Below, piece by piece: positions 37,639 through 48,700 of a stretch of DNA of 64,000 nt. The notes beneath the pieces were generated by a model. That model was not told the DNA's origin, did no database searches, and saw nothing but the letters and a program-made list of their open reading frames with translations. Numbering within the stretch: position 1 is the first letter of the stretch; every line of letters starts with the position of its first letter. The DNA comes from Bacteroidia bacterium (GTDB taxonomy: Bacteria; Bacteroidota; Bacteroidia; J057): positions 2,542,001 through 2,606,000 of the forward strand of contig JAWPMV010000001.1 in the NCBI GenBank assembly GCA_033391075.1, written 5' to 3'. Both the position numbers and the translations under genes were made by a program.

Positions 37639-38751
37639 ATGATCGATACTTTTAAAACCTATTTTCAGCGGCACTTTGCTTTTGATAGTCTTTTTGATAG
37701 CAAGGAATCGGGCAAGGCTGCAGAGGCCCCTGAAAAATACGGGCTCAACAAGAGCAAGCAGTTTTTTCTATACTTTCTGAGAGTTTCCCCTTTCCTGTGT
37801 GGATTGGGTTTTGGTTTGTCTTTTCTGGAGGCATTTGAAACCAATCATCTGTTTACCCTTGATATTTTTGGTTATCCCCTTATCCTCAATTTCGCCGGAA
37901 TCCTTAAAATTATCTGCGTAAGTGGATTGATCGGTTTTGGAACCAACTATATTGCAATCAAAATGCTCTTCAGGCCGGTGATCAAAAGACCCATTCTGGG
38001 GCAAGGACTTATACCCGCACAAAAAGACCGGATTATCTATACCCTGGCACAAGGAATTTACCGACATGTGCTCAATCAGGATTTGATTCGGAAAAGGGTG
38101 GAGGAGACAGGATTGGTGAAAAAAGTCAATAGCCTGGTCATGGATGGAGCCGTGGGACTTTTGCAGGATGATGAATTAAGAGAACACATCAAAAGTATCA
38201 TCGTCGAATCGATGAATGAATATGCAGAAAGAGAGGATGTGAGAAAGGAAATTGCCGAGATGATCGATACCCGTCTAGAGCAAAACCTGGATAAGGGCCT
38301 TAAAAAATTCTTACTGCAGACCTATAAAAAATATAACAAAGAGGATTATGAGGAGGTTATTGAGAAAATAGTGAAAGATCTTCCCCAATTGGCATTGGAA
38401 GTAATTGAGAAGCTGGAGGACCAATTGGACCGTGCTGCCGCATATATTAGAAAGGAAAAGGAAGAGACCGCGGAGAAGATTATGGACCTCTTTATAGATC
38501 TTTTAAATAAATTGGACATCACCGATCTACTGGCCAAGCAAATGGCTCACTTTAATGAAGCAGAATTAGAGCGCTTGGTCTGGGAGTCGACAAATGAACA
38601 ATTAAGATATATACAATATTTGGGTACAATATTGGGAATGCTGGGAGGATTGCTGATATGGGCACCTGAATTAATGATTACGGTATATGCCCTCTTGATC
38701 GGCATCATCGCAGGCCTTGATTCCCTGCTCTTTAGAATTGCTACTAAGTAA
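37639..38751 (+). CDS. DUF445-family membrane protein
   Basis: 370 residues from the ATG at 37639, chosen because AGAAGGGA lies just before it and it clears the previous stop by seven bases; a longer frame starts inside the GWxTD gene. Two N-terminal membrane helices are followed by GTNYIAIKMLFRPVIKRP, the conserved DUF445 (YheB-like) segment. A long helical Glu/Lys-rich region and a C-terminal helix pair ending LIGIIAGLDSLLFRI follow. Molecular function unknown. Confidence 0.85.
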   Translation: MIDTFKTYFQRHFAFDSLFDSKESGKAAEAPEKYGLNKSKQFFLYFLRVSPFLCGLGFGLSFLEAFETNHLFTLDIFGYPLILNFAGILKIICVSGLIGFGTNYIAIKMLFRPVIKRPILGQGLIPAQKDRIIYTLAQGIYRHVLNQDLIRKRVEETGLVKKVNSLVMDGAVGLLQDDELREHIKSIIVESMNEYAEREDVRKEIAEMIDTRLEQNLDKGLKKFLLQTYKKYNKEDYEEVIEKIVKDLPQLALEVIEKLEDQLDRAAAYIRKEKEETAEKIMDLFIDLLNKLDITDLLAKQMAHFNEAELERLVWESTNEQLRYIQYLGTILGMLGGLLIWAPELMITVYALLIGIIAGLDSLLFRIATK

Positions 38752-38757
38752 AGGCTT

Positions 38758-40296
38758 TTGAAAACTCCTACACCAAACATCAAGGCAGATTATCTGTCAG
38801 GCGCGGATCTCATACGCCCCTTTATCAATTATCCCCTGAATAAACTGGATTTTAAGCAGGTAGTTGCTGATAAATCCAGGGATGATATTGATAGAGCCCT
38901 TTTGCAAGAGGTCCTCAAAGAGCAATATAAAGACTTTGAGCCTTCTGAAAAGACGCAGAGAAACCTTGATATCCTTCATAAGGAAAATACCTATACCGTT
39001 ACAACCGGACATCAACTGGTTTTATTTGCGGGCCCTCTTTATACTACCTATAAAGTCTTAAGCACGGTTAAACTGGCTGAGCATATCAGCAAAGAAGTTG
39101 ATGAAGTGGAGGTTGTGCCGGTTTTCTGGATACATACCGAAGACCATGATTTTGAAGAGATCAACCATTATTACAGCAGCTTTTCTCAAAAAAATAGCTA
39201 TCCAGCCAAATTTCAAAGCCTGGTGGGAAATCATGTTCTGAGCGAGGAAATCGAAGCAATTGTTCCCTCCCAGTTCGAAGGCAAATTAAAAGAAGCATAT
39301 AAAGCCGGCCTTTCTATGAAAGAAGCCTATCGGCGTTTCGTCTTCGAATTGTTTGATGCCTATGGAGTCCTCATTCTGGATGCGAGCGACGAAAGACTGA
39401 AGGCTCGCTTTCAACGGGTTCTCAAACTGGAATTGGGGCAATCCAAATCTTTCACCGAAATCAATAAGACTTCCACCCAATTGGCAGGCCTGGGATATCC
39501 GCTACAGATCAATCCTCGCGAGATCAACCTTTTTTACATGGATGATAAGGGCAGGGACCGGATCGTGGCTGAGAACGGACATTATGAAGTCCTGAATCGG
39601 GACTTAAGATTCCAGCCCGATGAGATGGATAAACTGATTCAGGAAAATCCGGATCGCTTTAGTCCCAATGTAAGTCTGCGGCCACTCTATCAGGAAATGA
39701 TTCTGCCCAATTTAGCCTACTTTGGAGGTTGGGGAGAAATCCGGTACTGGGTTCAGTTGAAAGGAGCTTTTGATGCTTTCGGAGTAAACTTTCCCTGTGT
39801 GCTGCCACGCATGTCAGCAACTTTTGCCACCGCAGATCAGGAAAAAAGATTAGAGGAACTTGGATTGTCGCTGGCTGATATGCTGAAAAGCAGTCAGGAA
39901 TTGTATAAGATTCGCACTGCAGACCAATGGGATAGCAGGGAGTTTGAAAAACTTCAGGACCAGATCCTGGAACAAATCAATGCCTACAAAATTCATATTG
40001 AAGGCCAACTTTCAGAGACCCTGGCTCGCTCAGCAGAAGCCCTCAAAGTCAAAAGTCAGAAATACCTGAAAAATATGCGAAAAAAGGCGGAACGCGTCAT
40101 TCGCCATAAATATCCCAAAGCCTATAAAGAGATAGATCAATTAAAGTCCGAAATACAGCCAGACGGTTGGGTACAGGAAAGGATTTTGAGTTTAGCTTCT
40201 CTCGAAGGGATCATGAGTCCCAAAGATTTTGTGGAATTTGCCTACCAAAAATGTGATCCCTTAAATTTTGATCACCAATTTTGGATTTTGGGCTAA
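38758..40296 (+). CDS. bshC: Bacillithiol biosynthesis cysteine-adding enzyme BshC (TTG start)
   Basis: 512 residues from a TTG at 38758, with AAAGG just upstream. No in-frame ATG occurs before about residue 180, so a non-ATG start is required. The segments TVTTGHQLVLFAGPLYTTYK and VVPVFWIHTEDHDFEEINHY are the nucleotide-fold hallmarks of BshC. FGGWGEIRYWVQLKGAFDAF and a coiled-coil region follow. It joins cysteine to GlcN-malate to complete bacillithiol. bshB1, for the preceding step, is 18 kb to the left, so the pathway is split. Confidence 0.92.
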   Translation: MKTPTPNIKADYLSGADLIRPFINYPLNKLDFKQVVADKSRDDIDRALLQEVLKEQYKDFEPSEKTQRNLDILHKENTYTVTTGHQLVLFAGPLYTTYKVLSTVKLAEHISKEVDEVEVVPVFWIHTEDHDFEEINHYYSSFSQKNSYPAKFQSLVGNHVLSEEIEAIVPSQFEGKLKEAYKAGLSMKEAYRRFVFELFDAYGVLILDASDERLKARFQRVLKLELGQSKSFTEINKTSTQLAGLGYPLQINPREINLFYMDDKGRDRIVAENGHYEVLNRDLRFQPDEMDKLIQENPDRFSPNVSLRPLYQEMILPNLAYFGGWGEIRYWVQLKGAFDAFGVNFPCVLPRMSATFATADQEKRLEELGLSLADMLKSSQELYKIRTADQWDSREFEKLQDQILEQINAYKIHIEGQLSETLARSAEALKVKSQKYLKNMRKKAERVIRHKYPKAYKEIDQLKSEIQPDGWVQERILSLASLEGIMSPKDFVEFAYQKCDPLNFDHQFWILG

Positions 40297-40316
40297 AATC
40301 TGTCCATCTTTCGTGT

Positions 40317-42356
40317 ATGAAAAAGAATCCAGGCGCCAAAAAGACTCCCAAGAAAAAAAGTATTGCCCTCACAGAAGATGATCCCTGGTTAGAACCTTAC
40401 CTGGATGATATTCTTGCCCGGCGCAAAAGGTGCAGAGATCGCCAGGAAGAAATTACCAAAACCTATGGATCTATGCGTGCCTTTTCGAAAGGGCATGAAT
40501 ACTTTGGGATCAATTATGATGCAAAGGCCCAAGGTTGGTGGTATAGAGAATGGGCGCCTGCTGCCGAGAGATTATCTCTGGTAGGAGATTTTAATGAATG
40601 GGATAAAGAAGCCCATATATTAGAAAAGAAAGAAGGAGGAATTTGGGAAATATTTTTACCCAAAGAAGTCCTCAAGCACAAAGATAAGCTCAAGGTCCAC
40701 ATCACAGCGGCAAATGGTTCACACGACCGTATGCCAGCCTATATCAAAAGAGCGGTCCAGGACCCCAATACCTATGACTTTGCCGGTCAGATTTGGGAGC
40801 CTGAAAAGGAATTCAAATGGACAGACAAGAAGTTTAAAGTGGATCGTTCCAAGGCTCCTATGATCTATGAGTGTCATACAGGAATGGCGCAGGAAAAAGA
40901 AGGTGTCGGTAGCTGGAAAGAGTTCGAAGAAAATATTCTTCCGCGCATCAAAAAACTGGGATACAATGCGATCCAGATGATGGCTGTTCAAGAGCATCCT
41001 TATTATGGATCTTTCGGCTATCATGTTTCCAATTTCTTTGCACCTTCATCTCGATTTGGAACACCCGAAGACTTAAAATCTCTGATCAATACAGCTCATA
41101 AAATGGGTATTGCCGTAATTATGGATATTGTCCATTCACATGCGGTTAAAAACTTTGCCGAAGGGCTCAACGAACTGGATGGCTCAGATGATCATTATTT
41201 TCATTCGGGAGGAAGGGGAGAGCACGAAGGTTGGGATTCCAAACTATTCAATTATGGAAAAGAAGAAGTTCAACGCTTCCTCCTTTCCAATGTTGCCTAT
41301 TGGCTGGAGGAGTTTCATTTTGATGGCTTCCGTTTTGATGGAGTTACTTCCATCCTCTATTTCCATCATGGGGAGCATGTGAGTTTTGATCATTACGACA
41401 AATATTTCAAAGAAGGAGCAGAATGGGATGCTATCACCTATTTGCAATTGGCCAATGAACTCATCCATGAAATCCGTCCAGATGGGATCAGTATAGCCGA
41501 AGATATGAGCGGCATGCCAGGTGCCTGCAGGACAGTGGAGGAAGGAGGCCTGGGCTTTGATTTTCGCCTGGCTATGGGCATACCAGATTACTGGATTAAA
41601 ATCCTTAAACATAAGCAGGACGAGGAGTGGAACATAGAGGAGATGTGGCATACCCTCAACAATCGGAGGTATAAAGAAGCCAATATCGCCTATGCCGAAT
41701 CCCATGACCAGGCCCTGGTAGGAGATAAGACCCTGGCCTTTTGGCTCATGGACAAAGAAATGTATTGGCATATGAGGGTGGATGATCAGCATCCCGTCAT
41801 TGACAGAGGGATAGCTCTTCATAAACTCATTCGCATATTCACAGCTACCCTGGGCGGAGAAGGCTATCTCAATTTCATCGGAAATGAATTTGGCCATCCG
41901 GAATGGATCGACTTTCCCCGAGAAGGAAATGATTGGAGCTATAAATATGCTCGCCGGCAGTGGTCATTGCTAGATAGAGAGGATTTGAAATACCAATTCC
42001 TCAACAATTTCGATGCAGCCATGTTGCGTCTGCTTTCGGAAAATGATGTCCTATCTGCTTTGCCTGCCGCTCAATTGAATATGGATGAAAACAATAAGGT
42101 GATCATCTTCGAAAGGAATAACCTCATTTTTGTTTTCAATTTTAGCACCTCAGCTTCTGTCCCAGACTATAAATTCTTTGTTCCAAAAGCAGGGAAATAT
42201 AAAATTGTGCTGAATTCTGATAATAAGGACTTTGGCGGATTTGAGCGGATAGATGAAGCAGTGGAATTCTTTACTGTGGAGGATGAGCACGGCAGTAATC
42301 AGCTAAGCATTTATACGCCTAGCAGAACGGTATTGGTGTTTAAGAAAGAGGAATAG
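40317..42356 (+). CDS. 1,4-alpha-glucan branching enzyme-like protein (GH13)
   Basis: About 679 residues from the ATG at 40317, 20 bases after bshC; a longer TTG frame begins inside bshC. An N-terminal CBM48-like domain (AQGWWYREWAPAAERLSLVGD near 72) precedes the GH13 barrel. The nucleophile is in FDGFRFDGVTS near 340, the acid/base Glu in SIAEDMSGMPG near 398, and the transition-state His-Asp in YAESHDQAL near 460. This arrangement, with EFGHPEWIDFPREGN, matches the eukaryotic-type branching enzymes found in Bacteroidota. Last gene of the ftsY run; malQ is encoded at 51.8 kb. Confidence 0.9.
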   Translation: MKKNPGAKKTPKKKSIALTEDDPWLEPYLDDILARRKRCRDRQEEITKTYGSMRAFSKGHEYFGINYDAKAQGWWYREWAPAAERLSLVGDFNEWDKEAHILEKKEGGIWEIFLPKEVLKHKDKLKVHITAANGSHDRMPAYIKRAVQDPNTYDFAGQIWEPEKEFKWTDKKFKVDRSKAPMIYECHTGMAQEKEGVGSWKEFEENILPRIKKLGYNAIQMMAVQEHPYYGSFGYHVSNFFAPSSRFGTPEDLKSLINTAHKMGIAVIMDIVHSHAVKNFAEGLNELDGSDDHYFHSGGRGEHEGWDSKLFNYGKEEVQRFLLSNVAYWLEEFHFDGFRFDGVTSILYFHHGEHVSFDHYDKYFKEGAEWDAITYLQLANELIHEIRPDGISIAEDMSGMPGACRTVEEGGLGFDFRLAMGIPDYWIKILKHKQDEEWNIEEMWHTLNNRRYKEANIAYAESHDQALVGDKTLAFWLMDKEMYWHMRVDDQHPVIDRGIALHKLIRIFTATLGGEGYLNFIGNEFGHPEWIDFPREGNDWSYKYARRQWSLLDREDLKYQFLNNFDAAMLRLLSENDVLSALPAAQLNMDENNKVIIFERNNLIFVFNFSTSASVPDYKFFVPKAGKYKIVLNSDNKDFGGFERIDEAVEFFTVEDEHGSNQLSIYTPSRTVLVFKKEE

Positions 42357-42359
42357 AAG

Positions 42360-42445
42360 TAAGAACAAGGAACAAGGAATGGAAAAGGTAGAAGTGATTA
42401 TTATCAGATTTCTTCTCCAATCTGCACTCCTTGTTCCTTATTCTG
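42360..42445. repeat. Dispersed intergenic repeat, GAACAAG type (copy 2, hairpin)
   Basis: GAACAAGGAACAAGGAATGG (42363-42382) is mirrored by CTCCTTGTTCCTTATTCTG (42427-42445). The arms pair at about 17 of 20 positions around a loop of roughly 43 bases. It fills the gap between two convergent genes, where it may also act as a terminator. The left arm matches copy 1 at 26971. Confidence 0.65.
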
Positions 42446-42448
42446 CAA

Positions 42449-43693
42449 TCAGTTCCCCTGTTTCTCCCGATAAATCAGCAATAAGTCTTTCGCAGAAAGT
42501 CCCTTTTTTACATCAGCATATCTTTTCCGCAATACTTCTTCAGCAACTCCTTCAATCGGCTGATCAGGATATCCATGTTCCTGCAGGTAATGCACAAGCT
42601 TCAATACCTTAAGTCCATTAAACCATTTAAAAAATCGTTTGACAAAAGAAGCTTCATCTCTGACATGCTTCATCATTTCCTCTACATTTGCCTCAAAATC
42701 CTGTTCCTGTAAAAAAGTCCTCATCACATCTTCTATCACTGGAGCCTTTCTCCTGTATAAGTCAGGAACCTGATCAATGAAAGATTTGAGTAAATCAAAA
42801 ATTCTTGGATCATAGGCCGGATAGCTTTTTCTTTCTCCTTCCATCCATTTTATGATTGCCTTTCCTGTACCAAAGGGCACATGATCTGCCGGTCTGGGCG
42901 AGGGAAATACACTTGTTGCATTGCATTCGCTAAGCTTGCCATCTACTATATATTTCATCAGGAAGTAAAAATCTTCTCCTGCTTTCCGTCGATTCATTCC
43001 ATTTTGTTTTTCATAAGCCGATGAACGAACAGCCATAGACGAGCCTATAGTATGAAAGGCATATGGATGACCGGCATATCGGAGTCCTTCGATATAATAC
43101 CGTAGGAAAAGTTCATAATAGATAATGCCCCGATACACATCCGCTTCAAACTCATTTCCTGAAAGGGGATGTTCAAAGTAAATGGAGCAAGCTTCTGATT
43201 TTGGCTTGTTTTGAAAATGTCGATATACCGCTTCGATATAATTCTCCGCTACCGCTGAGTCGGCATCCAGGCAAAGAATAATCCCCTCTTTTTCTTCTGC
43301 CAGTTCAAATCTTCCAACAGCCTCGTCCATCCCGATTTTTCGAGCCAGCCCAACTCCTGCATGTTTCTTTGGCAAATCTTCCTTTTTTAGCAAAAAGTAG
43401 GAATGGCTTTTCTTTCCGCTTTTGATCCATTGCTCAAACTCCTTTTCCGTTTGCTGATTGAGAGCCAAAACGGCATCGGAAGCATGCTCACCTGCATTCA
43501 AAACAATTATGACTTCAGTTTCGAAGTTCTGTTTGGGGTTCTTTTCCAAAGAATTTAAGGTATCCAAAAGCCCCTTTTCTGCATAACAAGGGATAACGAT
43601 CACGACTTTTAGCCCCTTTTTTGGTGCTTTTTTTAGCACTTGCTTACAAAAGCTGTGTTTTTGCAAGTAAGTTTGGCCTGAGAAAATGGTCAT
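42449..43693 (-). CDS. Glycosyltransferase family 2 protein
   Basis: 414 residues. GT-A motifs are present: VVIVIPCYAEKGLLDTLNSL near 30, the DxD in ILCLDADSAVAENYI near 143, and AGEDFYFLMKYI near 240 (the acceptor-side ED). The C-terminal region is Lys-rich and helical. No membrane helices are evident. It transfers a sugar from a nucleotide donor to an unknown acceptor, probably in surface glycan or glycolipid synthesis. It diverges from atpD with a 75-base gap and has no co-directional partner. Confidence 0.82.
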   Translation of the reverse strand: MTIFSGQTYLQKHSFCKQVLKKAPKKGLKVVIVIPCYAEKGLLDTLNSLEKNPKQNFETEVIIVLNAGEHASDAVLALNQQTEKEFEQWIKSGKKSHSYFLLKKEDLPKKHAGVGLARKIGMDEAVGRFELAEEKEGIILCLDADSAVAENYIEAVYRHFQNKPKSEACSIYFEHPLSGNEFEADVYRGIIYYELFLRYYIEGLRYAGHPYAFHTIGSSMAVRSSAYEKQNGMNRRKAGEDFYFLMKYIVDGKLSECNATSVFPSPRPADHVPFGTGKAIIKWMEGERKSYPAYDPRIFDLLKSFIDQVPDLYRRKAPVIEDVMRTFLQEQDFEANVEEMMKHVRDEASFVKRFFKWFNGLKVLKLVHYLQEHGYPDQPIEGVAEEVLRKRYADVKKGLSAKDLLLIYREKQGN

Positions 43694-43697
43694 ATGC

Positions 43698-45277
<1,580 letters not shown>

Positions 45278-45307
45278 GTAAGATTTCAGGTAAAAATTTA
45301 GTAATAT

Positions 45308-45568
45308 ATGGCAAGTTTCGAGCTAGAGATCGTTACACCTGAAAGTAAAATCTTCAGTGGATCTGTTGAAAGTGTACAAGTACCGGGCTCTATGGGCAGT
45401 TTTCAGGTTCTTGTAAATCACGCTCCGATCATCTCTACTTTATCAAAAGGTAAAGTGAAGGTTGTAACAGAATCCGGAGAAAAACTGGATTATAATACAG
45501 AAGATGGCGTAATTGAAGTTTTAAACAACAAGGCCATCATTCTTGTTGAAAGATTATCAGAAGAATAA
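45308..45568 (+). CDS. atpC: F1 ATP synthase subunit epsilon, short form
   Basis: 86 residues: FELEIVTPESKIFSGSVESV and the beta-sandwich continuing to VIEVLNNKAIILVERL. The C-terminal helical hairpin present in the 130-140 residue enterobacterial form is absent, so the inhibitory up/down movement of that hairpin cannot operate here. Short epsilon subunits are known in Bacteroidota. It begins 30 bases after atpD and is followed by a terminator. Confidence 0.93.
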   Translation: MASFELEIVTPESKIFSGSVESVQVPGSMGSFQVLVNHAPIISTLSKGKVKVVTESGEKLDYNTEDGVIEVLNNKAIILVERLSEE

Positions 45569-45608
45569 GATCAATGTATCTATAAAGAAACTGTGTTTGT
45601 TTGTTGTA

Positions 45609-45638
45609 AAAGGGCCGGCCTGCATGGGCTGGCTTTTT
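45609..45638 (+). terminator. Rho-independent terminator of atpDC
   Basis: GCCGGCCT (45614-45621) pairs with GGGCTGGC (45626-45633, including two G-T pairs) around GCAT, followed by five T. The stem contains the octamer GGCCGGCC. A look-alike terminator follows the next gene at 51115. Confidence 0.8.
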
Positions 45639-45792
45639 CCTTTATATAGGTATAATATTTTTCATGTAAGAAAAAACAAGATTTTTAGCATTTGGGCGTT
45701 TGTATAGGGTAGGTTAAAGGTGAATTACCTCCTGTTGTTATTTCAATCCATCTTTTCCTTCAAGACATTACGAACTCAAACCCAAACTGCTT

Positions 45793-48700
45793 ATGGAAAA
45801 GCTATACTCCAGCCTTTTTTCCAAGCTATGCGCGCCTATTTTCTTGCTTCTGTTTTCCACGCTTTCTATTCAGGATGTTTATGCTACCCATGGAATGGGG
45901 GCAGACATTACTTTCTCTTGCGTAGCTCCCAATATTTATGATGTCAAGTTGACCTTTTTCAGGGACTGCTCCGGGATTGTACCCAATCCGCAGGAGATTT
46001 TAGAATACAGTTCTGTAAGTTGTGGAGTAACTGCCACAATAAATCTCACCCAGCCTGTTGGTAGCGTCATCGATGTGACGCCCATCTGTCCTTCGGCTGT
46101 GAGTAAATGTGATGACCCCGCTTCAGGGGTTTTTGGTTTTCAACAATACACCTATACCGGCAGAATAACATTGCCCACGGGCTGTGGCAATGACTGGCAA
46201 TTGGGCTGGTCTAATTGTTGTCGAAATTTTGCTATTACTACCTTAGTTACTCCCGGTAATCAGGATATGTATGTTTCCGCTAGCCTGGATAATACCCTGA
46301 GCCCCTGTAACAATAGTCCGATATTCAATAATATACCTACTCCTATTGTCTGTGTAAATCAACCCGTGATCTATAATCATGGGGTTACCGATCCAGATGG
46401 AGATAGCCTGGTATTCTCATTGACTTCCTGTGCGCAGGGTGCAGGTGTCCCCGTCAATTATGATCCCACCTTTAATGCAACAATCCCTTTACTGACTTCA
46501 GGAGGTGTAAGCATTGATCCCATGACCGGGCAATTGACATTTACTCCAAACACCGAACAAATAGGGGTCATTTGTGTACTGGTAGAAGAATATCGAAATG
46601 GAGTTAAGATCGGCCAAACGGTTCGGGATATGCAGTTCAGTGTGGTCAATTGTAATAATCAACCTCCTATAGCAAGTGGAGTAAATGGAAATGCAGGAGT
46701 ATTCGATTTAGACCTATGTGTAGGAGCAACGACTTGTTTCGATATACAAATCAGTGATCCAGATGGAAATAATGTAACTACCAGCTGGAATAATGGAATT
46801 ACTGGAGGGACCTTTGCGGTACTTAATGATGGGAGTATGAATCCCAGCGCAACCTTTTGTTGGGCACCGACTGCAGCTGATCTGGGTTCTCATTTTTTTA
46901 CGGTTACGGTAAAAGATGATAATTGCTTTCTTACTGGAGAGGCTACCTATGCTTTTACCATCAATGTAGTAGGAACCAGCAATGCCCTCAATGCTTCTGT
47001 GGATAATAGTATTTGCCTGGGAGATTCCGCAAACTTGAGTTCGAGTGGAACCGGAGCTACCAATTTTGTCTGGACACCTGCAAATGGATTATCAGATCCC
47101 AATATTGCAAATCCCCGCGTGTCTCCTTTTGTAACAACCGTATATACCGTTCAGGCACAATATCCGGACGGATGTCTGGGGGAAGCTCAGGTTACGGTGG
47201 AAGTAAATGATCCTCCGGCAGTTTCAGTGAGTCCTCCCGTATCTTTTATCTGTCCAGGAAGTTCGGCTACCTTAACTGCTAACTCTCCTACAGGCACTGC
47301 CTTTAGTTGGAGTACCACAGCTGTAGGCAATAGCATCAGTGTAAGCCCTGCCAGTTCTGCTATCTATGAAGTGTATGTGGAAGATGCGAACGGATGTAGA
47401 GACACGGCCAGCGCAACAGTAAATGTGAATACCCCCGGAACAAATCTATGTAATGTAGTATATGTTAGCCCGGGAGCAACGGGAACTGGTACAGCTGCTG
47501 ATCCGGGAGACCTTACGACTATGTTAAATCAGGTTACCTGTAATGACGTAGTTGTAAAAATGAATATTGGTTCTTATAACATAGACAATACCATTACTAA
47601 TGTTCTCGGCAATGTTACGATTGAAGGAGGCTTTGATCAAGCCAATGGCTGGCGAAAGACTAGTCAGGCTGGAGCGACAACTATAAACCGAACAACTGCC
47701 AATCCTGATGGCTTACCCAATAACCCCCGTGTATCTGTTTTTGAAATTGCCAATGCCTCTAACTTCCGCATACAAGACCTGACCTTGACTACGGATGATG
47801 CCAATCTTCCGGGTATGTCTTTGTATGGCATTCATTTGAGCAATTGCTCTGAGTATGAAATAGTCCGTTGCCAGGTCCTCGTAGGAGATGCGGGTAATGG
47901 CTCGGACGGAACTGTAGGAGCAGATGGCTTGGACGGGGAGGATGGAGTAGCAGGTTCTTATGGAGGAATAGATGATAGAGGAAATGCCGGACCTGGAGGT
48001 AAAGGGGGAGATGGAGCTGGTACAGCGGGAACCTTTGGGGTAGGTGGTGCAGGAGGAACAGATCAGAATGGAGTGGGTACTTGCTGCCTTGAAGGTGAAG
48101 CAGGAGGAGCAGGAACACTTGCAACTGATCCACGCTCAGGAGGAGGAGGAGGAGCTGGAGGTGCCGGAGGAGAAGCTAACTCTGATGGAGGAGATGGTGG
48201 AACAGGAGCTGCAAGCCCAACAGCTAATGCTGGAGGCATTGGAGGAGAATTTCATAACAGTAATACAGGAGGACGTTCAGATGGCTCTAATGGCTCCGTA
48301 GGAACCGGTGGAGCAGATGGAGGAGATGGAGCCAATGGCACAGCCGGGGCTCATGTGGCTGGATTCTGGAACCCTGGAACCGCTGGAGCAAATGGAGGAG
48401 ATGGAATAGGGGGCGAAGGTGGAGGTGGAGGAGCCGGTGGAGGTGGCCAGTGGGGATCACTAATGCTCCAGGCTTTTCAAGGCGCAGGTTCAGGCGGCGG
48501 TGGAGGTGGCGGCGGAGGAGAAGGCGGCCAGGGAGGTAATGGTGCAACTGCAGCTGGCTCAGCTTATGGCATATACGCCTTTAATAATGGCTTTAATGGA
48601 AATATCATCGACTGCTTTGTACAAGTAGGAACAGCTGGAACGGGAGGAACGGGAGGAAATGGGGGAACTGGTGGAGATGGTGGAGGTGGTGGCCTCGGGG

